This document shows, one piece after another, positions 1 through 8,416 of a stretch of DNA of 64,000 nucleotides (positions are counted from its first letter, which is position 1; each line of letters opens with the position of its first letter). Made by a program: the position numbers and the translations under genes. Origin of the DNA: DATAEG01 sp963703085 (GTDB lineage Bacteria > Actinomycetota > Actinomycetes > Mycobacteriales > Jatrophihabitantaceae). The notes under the pieces were generated by a model, which was not told the origin of the DNA, ran no database searches, and worked only from the letters and a program-made list of their open reading frames with translations. The stretch is taken from positions 1,674,001-1,738,000 of the forward strand of contig OY969789.1 of the NCBI GenBank assembly GCA_963703085.1. Reading direction: 5' to 3'.

Positions 1-851
1 GCGTCTTCGATACGCCGCTGGCCGAAGCCGGCATCGTCGGCACCGCGATCGGGATGGCGATGAACGGCTTGCGCCCGGTGGTCGAGATGCAGTTCGACGC
101 GTTCGGCTATCCCGCGTTCGAACAGATCACCAGCCACCTGGCAAAGATGCACAACCGCACCGCCGGCAAGATCACCCTGCCCGTGGTGGTGCGGATCCCC
201 TATGGGGGCGGCATCGGCGGAGTCGAGCACCACAGTGACTCGTCCGAGGCTTACTTCACGCACACGGCCGGCCTGCGGGTGGTGACGCCCGGCACCGCCG
301 CGGACGGCTACCACCTGCTGCGGGCCGCGATCGCCTGCGACGACCCGGTGATCTTCTTCGAGCCGAAGCGTCGTTACTGGGCCAGCGAGGCGGTCGACGT
401 CTCGAGCCCGACCGCGCCGTTGCACCGTGCCGTGATCCGCCGAGCCGGTTCGGCCGTCACGCTGATCGCCTACGGGCCCATGGTGCTCACCGCCTTGGAG
501 GCCGCCGAGGCTGCGCAGGAGGAGGGCTGGGACGTCGAGGTCGTTGACTTGCGTTCGCTGTCCCCGTTCGACGACGAGACGACGAGCGCCAGCGTGCGCA
601 AGACCGGCCGGGCAGTGGTGGTGCACGAGGCGAGCCGGTTCGGCGGCTACGGGGCCGAGGTGGTCGCTCGACTGAGCGAGTCATGCTTCCACCATCTGCA
701 CGCACCGATCCGGCGGGTTGCCGGCCTGGACATTCCTTATCCCCCGCCGATGCTCGAGGAGCACCACCTGCCCAACGTCGACCGCATCCTCGATGCCATC
801 GCCGGCCTGCAATGGGACGACACCGTCGCCGCGACCGGCCCGGCGCTGTGA
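1..851 (+). CDS. bkdB: 2-oxoacid dehydrogenase E1 component beta subunit (branched-chain type), 5' truncated by window
   Basis: Beta subunit of the thiamine-diphosphate decarboxylase (E1) of a branched-chain 2-oxoacid or pyruvate dehydrogenase complex; with E1 alpha it decarboxylates the oxoacid and passes the acyl group to E2. The open frame runs in from the window edge: codons 3-53 already read VFDTPLAEAGIVGTAIGMAM, a conserved E1-beta segment, so the ATG at 54 is internal and about 45 N-terminal residues are missing. Further family segments are the FDQ-like QFDAFGYPAFEQ stretch, RIPYGGGIGGVEHHSDSSEAYF and the FFEPKRRYW loop; the C-terminal transketolase domain contains VVHEASRFGGYGAE. The stop overlaps the GTG start of the E2 gene (GTGA), indicating translational coupling. 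Substrate class (branched-chain rather than pyruvate) is inferred from family resemblance only. Confidence 0.9.
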   Translation, partial: VFDTPLAEAGIVGTAIGMAMNGLRPVVEMQFDAFGYPAFEQITSHLAKMHNRTAGKITLPVVVRIPYGGGIGGVEHHSDSSEAYFTHTAGLRVVTPGTAADGYHLLRAAIACDDPVIFFEPKRRYWASEAVDVSSPTAPLHRAVIRRAGSAVTLIAYGPMVLTALEAAEAAQEEGWDVEVVDLRSLSPFDDETTSASVRKTGRAVVVHEASRFGGYGAEVVARLSESCFHHLHAPIRRVAGLDIPYPPPMLEEHHLPNVDRILDAIAGLQWDDTVAATGPAL

Positions 852-2161
852 GCGGCGCACCGATGCAGGTACCGACAGCGGCGACCGAGCGGGCGTTCCG
901 CCTGCCCGATCTCGGCGAGGGGCTGGCCGACGCCGAGATCACTACCTGGCTGGTGCAGGTGGGCGACACGATCACTGTCGACCAACCTGTCGTCGAAGTC
1001 GAGACGGCCAAGGCCGCGGTCGAGGTTCCGGCGCCGTTCGCCGGCGTTGTCACGACGCTGCACGGCACGGCCGGTGACCGCATTGCCGTCGGCGCTCCGC
1101 TCATCACCGTCACGACCGAGTCGTCCGCCGAGTCGTCGACCGAGTCGTCCGCCGAGTCGTCCGCCGTGGCAGCAACCGGCGGGGGCACGTCCGGCAACGT
1201 GTTGATCGGCTACGGCACGTCCGAGCCGAAGCCGCGCCGGCGCCGACCGCGCACCGGCTTCGAGGAACCCGGAGTCGTCGTCGCGCCTGCGGATACGGAG
1301 TCGGCCGACGTCAACCCGCCGGTGATTTCGCCGCTGGTGCGCAAGCTGGCCCGGGACCACCGCATCGATCTGCGCTCGCTGCGGCCCAGCGGCGCGCAGT
1401 CGACCATCACCCGGCGCGACGTCGAGGCTGCGATCGCCGACGGGCAGCCCTCCGCGAGCGGCCCGTCGGGTGAGCGGCGCATCCCGCTGCGCGGCGCGCG
1501 CCGGGCAGCGGCGGAGAAGCTCAGCCGGTCCCGTCGGGAAATCCCCGAGGCGACGGTCTGGGTGGACGTGGACGCAACCGAATTCCTCACCGCGCGGCGG
1601 GAGCTGAGCACCGAAGAGTCGCCGGTCAGCGTGTTGGCGCTGCTGGCCCGCTTCTGCGTGCTCGGCCTGCAGAAATTCCCGGAGCTCAACGCGCGCATCG
1701 AAGGCCACGCCGACGACACCGAGATCGTGGTGCACGACGCGATCCACCTGGGCATCGCAGCGCAGACGCCGCGCGGGCTCGTCGTCCCGGTGGTCCGCGA
1801 CGCGCAAACGCTGACGACCCGGCAGCTCGCGATCGCGCTCGGTGAGCGCATCGAGGCGGCGCGGGCCGGCACGATCGCTCCCGCGGAGATGTCCGGTGGG
1901 ACGTTCACGGTGAACAACTACGGACCGTTCGGAGTCGACGGGTCGGCCGCGATCATCAACCATCCCGAGGTAGCCATCCTCGGGATCGGCCGCATCATCG
2001 ACCGGGCCTGGGTCGTCGACGGCGCTCTGGCAATCCGCAAGGTGACCGAGCTGACCCTCGCCTTCGACCACCGCGCCTGCGACGGTGGCGTGGCCGGCGG
2101 CTTTCTGCGCTTCGTCGCCGACTGCGTCGAGCACCCGATTCGGGCGCTTGGCGAGCTCTAG
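848..2161 (+). CDS. bkdC: dihydrolipoamide acyltransferase (E2) of 2-oxoacid dehydrogenase complex
   Basis: E2 core of the same complex: it accepts the acyl group on lipoyl-lysine and transfers it to CoA. The GTG at 848 overlaps the E1-beta stop; ATG at 863 is the alternative. From the GTG the protein has 437 residues. Domains: lipoyl domain at about 15-90 with lipoyl lysine K55 in VETAKAAVEV; a flexible linker containing a Glu-Ser-Ser-Ala/Thr repeat; a peripheral-subunit-binding domain starting near SPLVRKLARDHRIDLRSL; and the C-terminal catalytic domain with the active-site motif HRACDGG close to the C-terminus. A single lipoyl domain is present. The gene ends one base before the convergent LysR gene. 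Family assignment is firm; substrate specificity is inferred. Confidence 0.92.
   Translation: MSGAPMQVPTAATERAFRLPDLGEGLADAEITTWLVQVGDTITVDQPVVEVETAKAAVEVPAPFAGVVTTLHGTAGDRIAVGAPLITVTTESSAESSTESSAESSAVAATGGGTSGNVLIGYGTSEPKPRRRRPRTGFEEPGVVVAPADTESADVNPPVISPLVRKLARDHRIDLRSLRPSGAQSTITRRDVEAAIADGQPSASGPSGERRIPLRGARRAAAEKLSRSRREIPEATVWVDVDATEFLTARRELSTEESPVSVLALLARFCVLGLQKFPELNARIEGHADDTEIVVHDAIHLGIAAQTPRGLVVPVVRDAQTLTTRQLAIALGERIEAARAGTIAPAEMSGGTFTVNNYGPFGVDGSAAIINHPEVAILGIGRIIDRAWVVDGALAIRKVTELTLAFDHRACDGGVAGGFLRFVADCVEHPIRALGEL
1118..1165 (+). repeat. four 12-bp tandem repeats in the E2 interdomain linker
   Basis: Four in-frame copies of a 12-bp unit (gagtcgtccgcc, one copy varied to gagtcgtcgacc) encode Glu-Ser-Ser-Ala/Thr four times. 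They lie between the lipoyl and subunit-binding domains, where E2 proteins usually have Ala/Pro-rich flexible linkers. In-frame minisatellites like this can vary in copy number between strains. Confidence 0.85.
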
Positions 2162-2162
2162 C

Positions 2163-3107
2163 TCATCGCCCGCGCCGGGTCACGGCAGGCAGCGCCGCGC
2201 GCAGTGCCTCGATGACGGCGACCACGCCGGGCACCCGCAGTTGGTCCGGCCACAGTTCCAGGCCGACATGCCGGGCCGGCCAGTCGACCAGCGTGCGCGC
2301 CACAACCCGTTCGTCCTGGTGGGCGCGCAGGGCCAGCTCTGGCACGAGGGCAACGCCGAGCCCGTAGGCGACGAAGGCCTGCATCGCGACGTAGTCGTCG
2401 GCCACCAGCATCACCCGTGGCGCTCGCCCGATCGGCAGGCAGGCCCGGTTGAGCATGTCCTCGAAGCGATGCGAGCCGAGGATCCAGGTCTCGTCCAGCA
2501 GCTCGTCCACCGTGACCTTGCTGCGTGCCGCGGCCGGGTGATCGCCTGGCAACAGCAAGCGGATGGCCTCGACGACCAGCGGCACCCGGCGCAATCGGCT
2601 CACCGGCTCGGCGCCGGCGCTCGCCGCGGGCTCGTGCGCCGCGGCGAAGCGGTAGCCCAGCGAGATGTCGACATCGCCGCGCAGCACCATCGCGTGCGTC
2701 GACGGCGGCTCGCCCTGCACCACCCGCACGTCCAGTTCCGGATGCGTACTGCGCAGTCGGGCCAGGGCCGAAGGCACGATAGTGGCGCAGCTGCTCGGGA
2801 AGGCGGCCAGCCGGACCGTTGCGGTACCGCTGCCGATCGTCGCCGCCACCTGGCGCTCCGCGGCGCGGACGTCGGTGAGGATCTGCTCGGCGTGCTCCAG
2901 CAACGCCTCACCGGCCGAGGTCAAGCGCATGGCGCGGCCCACTCGCACAGCCAGAGCGGCACCGACCGATCGCTCCAGTCGCCGCATCTGATAGCTCACC
3001 GCGGGCTGGGTGAGGCGCAGTTCCCGAGCGGCTGCCGAGTACGACCCGGTGCGCGCGACCACGCTGAGCAGGTTCAGCTGGGCCAGGTCGAACACGAGCC
3101 AAAGCAT
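2163..3107 (-). CDS. LysR-family transcriptional regulator
   Basis: LysR-type regulator of 314 residues, a normal length. An N-terminal winged helix-turn-helix at about 1-65 contains FDLAQLNLLSVVARTGSYSA and LTQPAVSYQMRRLE, followed by the LysR substrate-binding fold. I chose the ATG at 3107 because the DNA-binding domain begins right after it; a GTG at 3095 would also keep the domain. The longer upstream frame is only an antisense reading of the ABC gene. It is divergent from gluA with a short shared intergenic region, the usual arrangement for a LysR protein controlling its neighbour, so control of the glutamate-type transporter is inferred. The effector is unknown. Confidence 0.88.
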   Translation of the reverse strand: MLWLVFDLAQLNLLSVVARTGSYSAAARELRLTQPAVSYQMRRLERSVGAALAVRVGRAMRLTSAGEALLEHAEQILTDVRAAERQVAATIGSGTATVRLAAFPSSCATIVPSALARLRSTHPELDVRVVQGEPPSTHAMVLRGDVDISLGYRFAAAHEPAASAGAEPVSRLRRVPLVVEAIRLLLPGDHPAAARSKVTVDELLDETWILGSHRFEDMLNRACLPIGRAPRVMLVADDYVAMQAFVAYGLGVALVPELALRAHQDERVVARTLVDWPARHVGLELWPDQLRVPGVVAVIEALRAALPAVTRRGR

Positions 3108-3131
3108 AAAGAGATTCTTGAGATCGTCCCC

Positions 3132-3154
3132 CGTATTGTGTCTTGTTCGATACG
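3132..3154. promoter_or_regulatory. inverted repeat in LysR/gluA intergenic region, candidate operator
   Basis: CGTAT and ATACG form a perfect 5-bp inverted repeat with 13-bp spacing (23 bp in all), centred in the 73-bp divergent gap. Size and placement suit a LysR-type binding site. Function is inferred. Confidence 0.4.
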
Positions 3155-3180
3155 TCCGCCCCGCTCTAGCGTCACAGACC

Positions 3181-3939
3181 ATGGCCGCCTCCCCGCCAGG
3201 TGCGGCTCCGCTGTTGCGCATCGACGGCGTGAGCAAGCACTTCGGAAACTTCGCCGCGCTCGACGACGTGAGCCTCGACGTCGCCGCGGGCGAGGTGGTC
3301 GTGGTGCTCGGCGCGTCCGGCTCGGGCAAGTCCACGCTGTGCCGCTGCATCAACCGCCTCGAGACCATCAGCTCGGGTTCCATCGCCATCGACGGTGTCC
3401 CCCTGCCGGCCGAGGGACGTGAGCTGGCCAGGCTGCGCTCGGACGTCGGCATGGTGTTCCAGTCGTTCAATCTGTTCGGTCACAAATCGGTGCTGCAGAA
3501 CATCACCCTCGGCCCTACCCGGGTGCGCGGGGTGAGCAAGTCGCAGGCGGTGACCGATGCGCGAGCGCTGCTCGAGCGGGTCGGTGTCGCCGAGAAGGAG
3601 TCGAGCTACCCGGCCGAGCTCTCCGGCGGTCAGCAGCAACGGGTCGCGATTGCGCGGGCGCTGGCCATGAAGCCGAAGTTGATGCTCTTCGACGAGCCCA
3701 CCTCCGCACTCGATCCCGAGATGATCAAAGAAGTTCTCGACGTGATGGTGGAGCTCGCCCGCGACGGCATGACGATGGTCGTGGTCACGCATGAGATGGG
3801 CTTCGCCCGACAGGCGGCCGACCGGGTCGTCTTCATGGATGCCGGGCGCATCGTCGAGACCGCCGACCCGAACTCGTTCTTCGACAATCCGCAGTCCGAT
3901 CGCGCCAAGGACTTCCTGTCCAAGATCCTCGCCCATTAG
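3181..3939 (+). CDS. gluA: polar amino-acid (glutamate-type) ABC transporter ATP-binding protein
   Basis: Cytoplasmic ATPase of a polar amino-acid uptake transporter, 252 residues, typical for the GluA/GlnQ family. Walker A GASGSGKST is at 44-52, signature LSGGQQQRVAIARAL at about 147-161, Walker B LMLFDEP at 167-173, and the switch histidine lies in VVVTHEMGFA. The start is the ATG directly after the divergent promoter region. It begins an operon with a lipoprotein binding protein (38 bp downstream) and two permeases of the sizes seen in GluC and GluD, hence the gluABCD assignment. Substrate is inferred from gene order and subunit sizes; glutamate, glutamine or aspartate are all possible. 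Confidence 0.9.
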   Translation: MAASPPGAAPLLRIDGVSKHFGNFAALDDVSLDVAAGEVVVVLGASGSGKSTLCRCINRLETISSGSIAIDGVPLPAEGRELARLRSDVGMVFQSFNLFGHKSVLQNITLGPTRVRGVSKSQAVTDARALLERVGVAEKESSYPAELSGGQQQRVAIARALAMKPKLMLFDEPTSALDPEMIKEVLDVMVELARDGMTMVVVTHEMGFARQAADRVVFMDAGRIVETADPNSFFDNPQSDRAKDFLSKILAH

Positions 3940-3976
3940 CTCGGCACCGCAGCACCTCAACCGCTAGGAGAACACC

Positions 3977-4946
3977 ATGTCCCACCAGCTCGGCGCATTT
4001 GCCCGTCGGCGCCGCGTCGGCGCGATCGGCGCAGTGGCCGGCCTCACCTTGCTGGCCGCGAGCCTCGTCGCCTGCGGCAGCGGCGGCAAGAACGACCAGG
4101 TTCCCGGCCAGAAGAGCAGCGGTTACGACTCCATCATCAAGGGCGCACCGGTCGCCGATGGTTCGGCGGTCTCCGGCAACGCGTGGGCCGCGAAGGTCAA
4201 GAAGCAGGGCTACCTGAAGGTCGGTGGGACCGACTCGGGGCCGTTGTTCTCGATCAAGGACCTGAGCACTGGCGAACTGACCGGATTCGACGCCGGCCTC
4301 TCACAGATGCTCGCTCGCTACATCACCGGCGGGTCCACCGTGAAGGACCTGACCAAGCTCACGATCACCACCGTCGACACCCGCGAGACGTTGCTGCAGA
4401 ACGGCACGGTGGACGCGGTGTTCGCCACGTACACGATCACCCCCGAGCGGGCCAAGAAGGTGGCATTCGCCGGGCCGTACTACGAGTCTGGTGACGCCAT
4501 CATGGTCAAGGCAGAGGACAACGACATCAAGAGCGTCGCCGATCTCGCCGGCAAGAAGGTGGCCACCGAGAGCAACTCGACTGCGGCGCTCTCGCTGAAG
4601 AAGTACGCGCCGACGGCCAAGGTGCAGCTGTTCCAGGAGGATGCGCAGTGCGTCGCAGCGGTGCAGCAGGGCCGTGTCGATGCCTACGTGCTCGACCAGG
4701 GCATCCTGATCAGTGACGCCAGCGCCAACAAGGCGGTGAAGGTGGTCGGTCGAGCCGTTCACCCAGGAGCCTTACGGCATCGGGCTTCCGCTCAACGATC
4801 CGTCGGCGAAGCAGTTCGTCAACGCTTGGCTGCAGAAAATCTACGACGACGGCACCTGGGCCAAGCTCTGGCAGGCCACCATCGGCACGATCGTCAAGGG
4901 TGACCCGCCGAAGCCGCCCACCATCGGCTCGGCCGCCGGCTCCTGA
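3977..4946 (+). CDS. gluB: glutamate-type ABC transporter substrate-binding lipoprotein, frame interrupted near 4751
   Basis: Extracellular solute-binding protein (SBP_bac_3 family) that delivers the amino acid to GluCD. ATG at 3977 follows a good ribosome site (taggaga). A lipoprotein signal ends in the lipobox LVAC near residue 33. The binding fold includes GTDSGPLFSIKDLSTGELTG, FATYTITPERAKKVAFAGPY and the hinge stretch KKVATESNSTAAL. In the starting frame the protein changes abruptly after KVVG (4750) to Arg/His-rich residues and would stop at 4903. One base over at 4752, the frame reads FTQEPYGIGLPLNDPSAKQF and onward to a normal C-terminus at 4946. Skipping one base (4751-4753) gives 322 residues, the family length. 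Either a sequencing insertion or a disrupted gene. Confidence 0.85.
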
Positions 4947-4969
4947 CCGCGGACTGAGCCAGCAGCGCC

Positions 4970-5615
4970 ATGCACGACGTACTCAGCCACTTCGGTGACA
5001 TCCTCGCCGGATTTCGCGTCACGATCGAGCTTGCCCTCTTGGGGTTCTTCGGCGCGCTGGTGATCGGCACGGTCATGGCCGTGATTCCGGGTCTCGCCGA
5101 TCACTCCGCTGCGGGTGATCGGCGCGATCTACGTCGAGTTCTTTCGCAACATCCCGTTGCTGGCGTTGCTGATCCTCTTCGTGTTCGGTCTCCCCGACAT
5201 CGGGATGACCTTCTCGCTGTTCTGGTGCGGCGCGGCCTGCTTGGCGCTGGCCGGCGCTGCATTCGTCTGCGAATCGATGCGCGGTGGGATCAACTCGGTG
5301 TCGGTCGGGCAAGCCGAAGCCGCCCGCGCGATCGGTCTCACCTTCACCCAGTCGCTGCGATTCGTGATCCTTCCGCAGGCATTCCGGACGATGGTGCAGC
5401 CGCTGGTGAATACATTCATCGGCGTTGCGCTCGGTTCGTCGCTGGTGTCTGCGGTCGGCGTTGCCGACATGACGTACCAGACGCAGTACCTGAACCTGAA
5501 GTACGCCGAAGCCGTCGCCGCGTTCGTGGTCTCCGGCGCGCTCTACATGCTGCTGGCCTTTGCCGGTGTCGGTGTGGGTGGCTGGCTGGAGCGCAAGTTG
5601 GCGATTCGACGGTGA
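4970..5615 (+). CDS. gluC: glutamate-type ABC transporter permease (GluC-like), frame interrupted at about 5084
   Basis: Inner-membrane permease of the His/Glu/Gln/Arg family. The ATG at 4970 opens a frame giving MHDVLSHFGDILAGF and a first membrane helix, but after VMAV (5083) it turns into non-membrane, Arg-rich sequence. From 5085 the next frame reads FRVSPITPLRVIGAIYVEFF and continues through hydrophobic helices and the permease EAA loop (GQAEAARAIGLTFTQSLRFV) to the stop at 5615. Dropping the single base at 5084 gives 214 residues, the expected GluC length. Only 23 bp separate it from gluB, and gluD follows at 6 bp. Same type of +1 defect as in gluB. Confidence 0.83.
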
Positions 5616-5621
5616 TGACGC

Positions 5622-6513
5622 ATGACTGACAGTCAGTCGGGTGCTCTTCGACGCGCCGGGGCCGCGGGCCCGGCGCCGCATCGCGCTGGTGACCGTGGTG
5701 TCGATCCTGGTGATCGCCGGGCTCATCGTGCTGGCGTTGCTGCAGTTCGCCAAGCATCACCAGCTCGAGACCTCCCGGTGGCAGCCGTTCACCCGCACGC
5801 CCTACCTGCGTTTTCTGTGGCAGGGAGTCAAAGGGACGCTGAAGGCCACTGCCGTGGCCGCGGTGTTGTCGTTCCCGCTCGGTGCGGTGATGGCGCTGCT
5901 GCGGCTTTCGCAGAACCCGGTCGTGCGCTGGTTGGCGCGCATCTACATCGAGATCTTCCGGTCCGTGCCACTGCTCCTGCTGATCTACGCGTTCTTGCTG
6001 GCGCTGCCCCGCTACAAGAGCACCTGGTCGGGTTTCAACATGCCGATCTTCTGGAAGCTCGTCGTCCCGATCGTCCTGGTGAACGTGGCGATCCTGGCCG
6101 AGGTCTTCCGGGCCGGCGTGAATGCTCTCGACTCCGGACAGAGCGAGGCCGGCAAGGCGATCGGGTTGACCTACTGGCAGACGATGCGACTCATCGTGCT
6201 GCCGCAGGCGATCCGAGTGGTGATCCCGCTGCTCATCACCGGCTTGGTGTCGCTGTTGAAGGACACCACCCTGGGTTACGTCGTCAGCTACCCGGAGTTG
6301 ATGAAGACCGCTACCGATCTCACCGCGCGTACCCATCAACTCATCCAGACGTACCTGATCGTGGCGCTCGTCTATGTCGTGGTGAACGCATTGCTGTCCC
6401 AGCTGGCGCACTACCTCGAACGGCGACTTCGCCGCGGCCGGCGCACCTCCGCAGCCAGGCGCGGCGCCGGTGATCTCGAAGCGCGCGAACCGGCCGTCGC
6501 AATCATGCGCTGA
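5622..6513 (+). CDS. gluD: glutamate-type ABC transporter permease (GluD-like), probable frame interruption near the start
   Basis: Second permease of the transporter. The main frame begins with VLFDAPGPRARRR at the GTG at 5641, then an N-terminal membrane helix at about 15-40, a periplasmic segment, and the permease domain with the EAA loop GQSEAGKAIGLTYWQTMRLI. GluD relatives usually have a few residues before this conserved VLFDAPGPRARR segment. An ATG at 5622, 6 bp after gluC, supplies them only if one base between 5635 and 5640 is skipped, giving 296 residues. Alternatively, translation simply starts at GTG 5641, although I see no clear ribosome site there. The C-terminal tail is Arg-rich. 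Confidence 0.85.
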
Positions 6514-6556
6514 CGCCGCACTTACCGGACGTGGAAGAACCGAAGGGATTCAGGCA

Positions 6557-7324
6557 ATGTGTCGTCTGCTCGGCGTGGTGGCCAATCACGGTGCGGGCCT
6601 GGCCGATCTCCTCGGCGCCGAGCTGAAACCGTTCCGTCTGCTTTCTGACGTGCACTGCGATGGCTGGGGCATCGCGTACTGGGATGAGCGCGACGATCTC
6701 CGGAGCGCGAAGGCGCCCGAAGCGGCGCTGCACAGCGCTGCCTTCGACGCCGCGCTCGACGTGGCAGCCACCGACGCGGCGTTGCTGCACCTGCGCAAGG
6801 CATCGGTCGGGATGCCGAACGAGGCGCAGAACACCCATCCCTTCCTGGCCGGCAGCATCGCGTTCGCGCACAACGGCTACATCCATCCGACCGCGACCCT
6901 CGACGAGCTGCTGCGTGCCGCGCACGGACCCGCACCGGTCGGGGGCACCGACAGCGAGCGGTACTTCGGGCTGCTGCTGGCCGCCTTGCGTGACACCGGA
7001 CCCGTCGAGGCGCTGGATCGCACGATCACCGCGATCACCGCCGCCGCCGAGTTCATCTCGCTCAACTGCCTGCTGCTGACCCATGACGCGCTCTACGCCG
7101 TGGTTCGATACAACGCGGCGGCCGTCGCTGCCAAGGGTGACGACCCGGACACCTACACGCTGCGGTTCCGGTCGCGACCGGACTCGGTCATCGTCGCGTC
7201 GTCCGGATGGGAGCAGGAGGCGCCGGACTGGGAGGACCTCAACGACGGACAGGTGCTGGAGATCCGCCGCCATGACTTGCGCACCACCGTTCATCGGCTA
7301 CCTCGGAGCCGTTCCGCGGCCTGA
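6557..7324 (+). CDS. class II glutamine amidotransferase
   Basis: N-terminal-nucleophile glutamine amidotransferase of 255 residues. Cys2 directly after the initiator Met (MCRLLGVVANHG) is the expected nucleophile. The class II segments DGWGIAYW, HLRKASVGMPNEAQNTHPF and FAHNGYIH are present. These enzymes hydrolyse glutamine and pass ammonia to a partner or act as stand-alone amidases (YafJ/EgtC-like). It lies 43 bp after gluD on the same strand, so co-transcription with a glutamate/glutamine-type transporter is plausible, but there is no proof of a shared pathway. ATG 6557 is chosen because Cys must be residue 2. Confidence 0.85.
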   Translation: MCRLLGVVANHGAGLADLLGAELKPFRLLSDVHCDGWGIAYWDERDDLRSAKAPEAALHSAAFDAALDVAATDAALLHLRKASVGMPNEAQNTHPFLAGSIAFAHNGYIHPTATLDELLRAAHGPAPVGGTDSERYFGLLLAALRDTGPVEALDRTITAITAAAEFISLNCLLLTHDALYAVVRYNAAAVAAKGDDPDTYTLRFRSRPDSVIVASSGWEQEAPDWEDLNDGQVLEIRRHDLRTTVHRLPRSRSAA

Positions 7325-7356
7325 GTCCGGGATGAAGCACAGTAGGAGGCGACCGC

Positions 7357-7887
7357 GTGAAGCCATTGCTCCGATCGCGAGCCGTCGCTGTGAGCGGCAC
7401 GGTCGGCGTCGGCAAGACGACCGTCGCAGAGGCGATCGGCGAGCTGTTGCGGGAGCGCTCGACGCCGCATGCCGTGATCGACCTCGACTGGCTTCGGCGC
7501 GGCTGGCCCGCTCCGGCCGACGATCCGTTCAACGCGGCGTTGGGCGTGCAGAACCTGCGCTCCGTCGCAGCCAACTATGTTGCTGCCGGGGCACAGCGCC
7601 TGGTGCTCGCCGGGGTGGTCGGAACCGTTGCAGACCGAGCCGCGTGTGCCCACGCGGTGGGCGCAAGCCTGTCGGTGTGCCGGCTGATGGTCGAGCATGC
7701 CGAAGTACGTGAACGATTGGCCAGGCGGCACGCGCTGGAGGCTGCCGGCCTAGCGTGGCATCTCAACCGGCTGCCGGAACTCGACTCGATCTTGGACGAC
7801 GCGGGCGTGGAGGACTTCACCGTCCACGCGACCGGCCGAACCCCCGATGACGTGGCTGCGGAAATCTTGCTCGCCCTGGGCTGGTAA
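7357..7887 (+). CDS. P-loop nucleotide-binding kinase-like protein
   Basis: Small AAA/adenylate-kinase-like protein of 176 residues. The P-loop GTVGVGKTT lies at about 14-22; the segment VIDLDWLRRGWP resembles the substrate region of small-molecule kinases, and the Arg-rich VRERLARRH near residue 120 resembles a lid. The GTG start at 7357 is supported by a strong ribosome site (aggagg). The phosphorylated substrate cannot be told from sequence. It follows the amidotransferase by 32 bp and converges with the OsmC gene. Confidence 0.75.
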   Translation: MKPLLRSRAVAVSGTVGVGKTTVAEAIGELLRERSTPHAVIDLDWLRRGWPAPADDPFNAALGVQNLRSVAANYVAAGAQRLVLAGVVGTVADRAACAHAVGASLSVCRLMVEHAEVRERLARRHALEAAGLAWHLNRLPELDSILDDAGVEDFTVHATGRTPDDVAAEILLALGW

Positions 7888-7909
7888 CCACCGGCAACGG
7901 CGCGCGACC

Positions 7910-8416
7910 TCAGGCCGACGGCTCGACGGCTCGGGCGTACGTCGCCGCGACGCGCACCTCGGTGCGCAGGCTGTTGGCGATGAAGCACTCTCGGTGCGCG
8001 ACCTCGACGAGATGCTGCAGCCGCGAGTCCGGCGCGGCCGTGGCCACCGTGATCACCGGGTGCAGCTCGATCAGCGTCAGCCGGTCCTCGACCTCGGGCA
8101 TCTCGCCGATCGCAGTGTCGACGTATCCGACGACATCGATCCGGGCTCGTGCCGCGACCGCGAGAAAGGACAGCAACTGGCACGCGGCGGCGCCGATGAC
8201 GAGCAACTGTTCGGTGTTCAGCAGCGCAGCGTCACCGCGGAAGGCGGGGTCGGCCGACAGCCGCAAGCCCGAGCCGTCGAGGGTCGGCACGATCGCTGCA
8301 CCATCCGGGTCCAGCGCCTCGGCTCGGTGCGAGCGGTCGTAGTTGTCGTAGCCGCCGCCTGTCGATCCGCCCCAGCTGACCCTGGCGCGATACCGATGCA
8401 CGTGCGAGGCGTTCAC
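7910..8416 (-). CDS. OsmC-family peroxiredoxin-like protein
   Basis: OsmC/Ohr-fold protein of 168 residues; the family reduces organic hydroperoxides with a pair of cysteines. Visible features are YRARVSWGGSTGGGYDNYDR near the N-terminus, the first family cysteine in LLVIGAAACQLLSFL and the second in VAHRECFIANSLR, the two redox positions. Its GTG start overlaps the last bases of paaZ (GTGA), so the two are translationally coupled. A protective role beside an enzyme handling reactive epoxide/oxepin intermediates is an attractive inference but not shown. Confidence 0.82.
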   Translation of the reverse strand: MNASHVHRYRARVSWGGSTGGGYDNYDRSHRAEALDPDGAAIVPTLDGSGLRLSADPAFRGDAALLNTEQLLVIGAAACQLLSFLAVAARARIDVVGYVDTAIGEMPEVEDRLTLIELHPVITVATAAPDSRLQHLVEVAHRECFIANSLRTEVRVAATYARAVEPSA

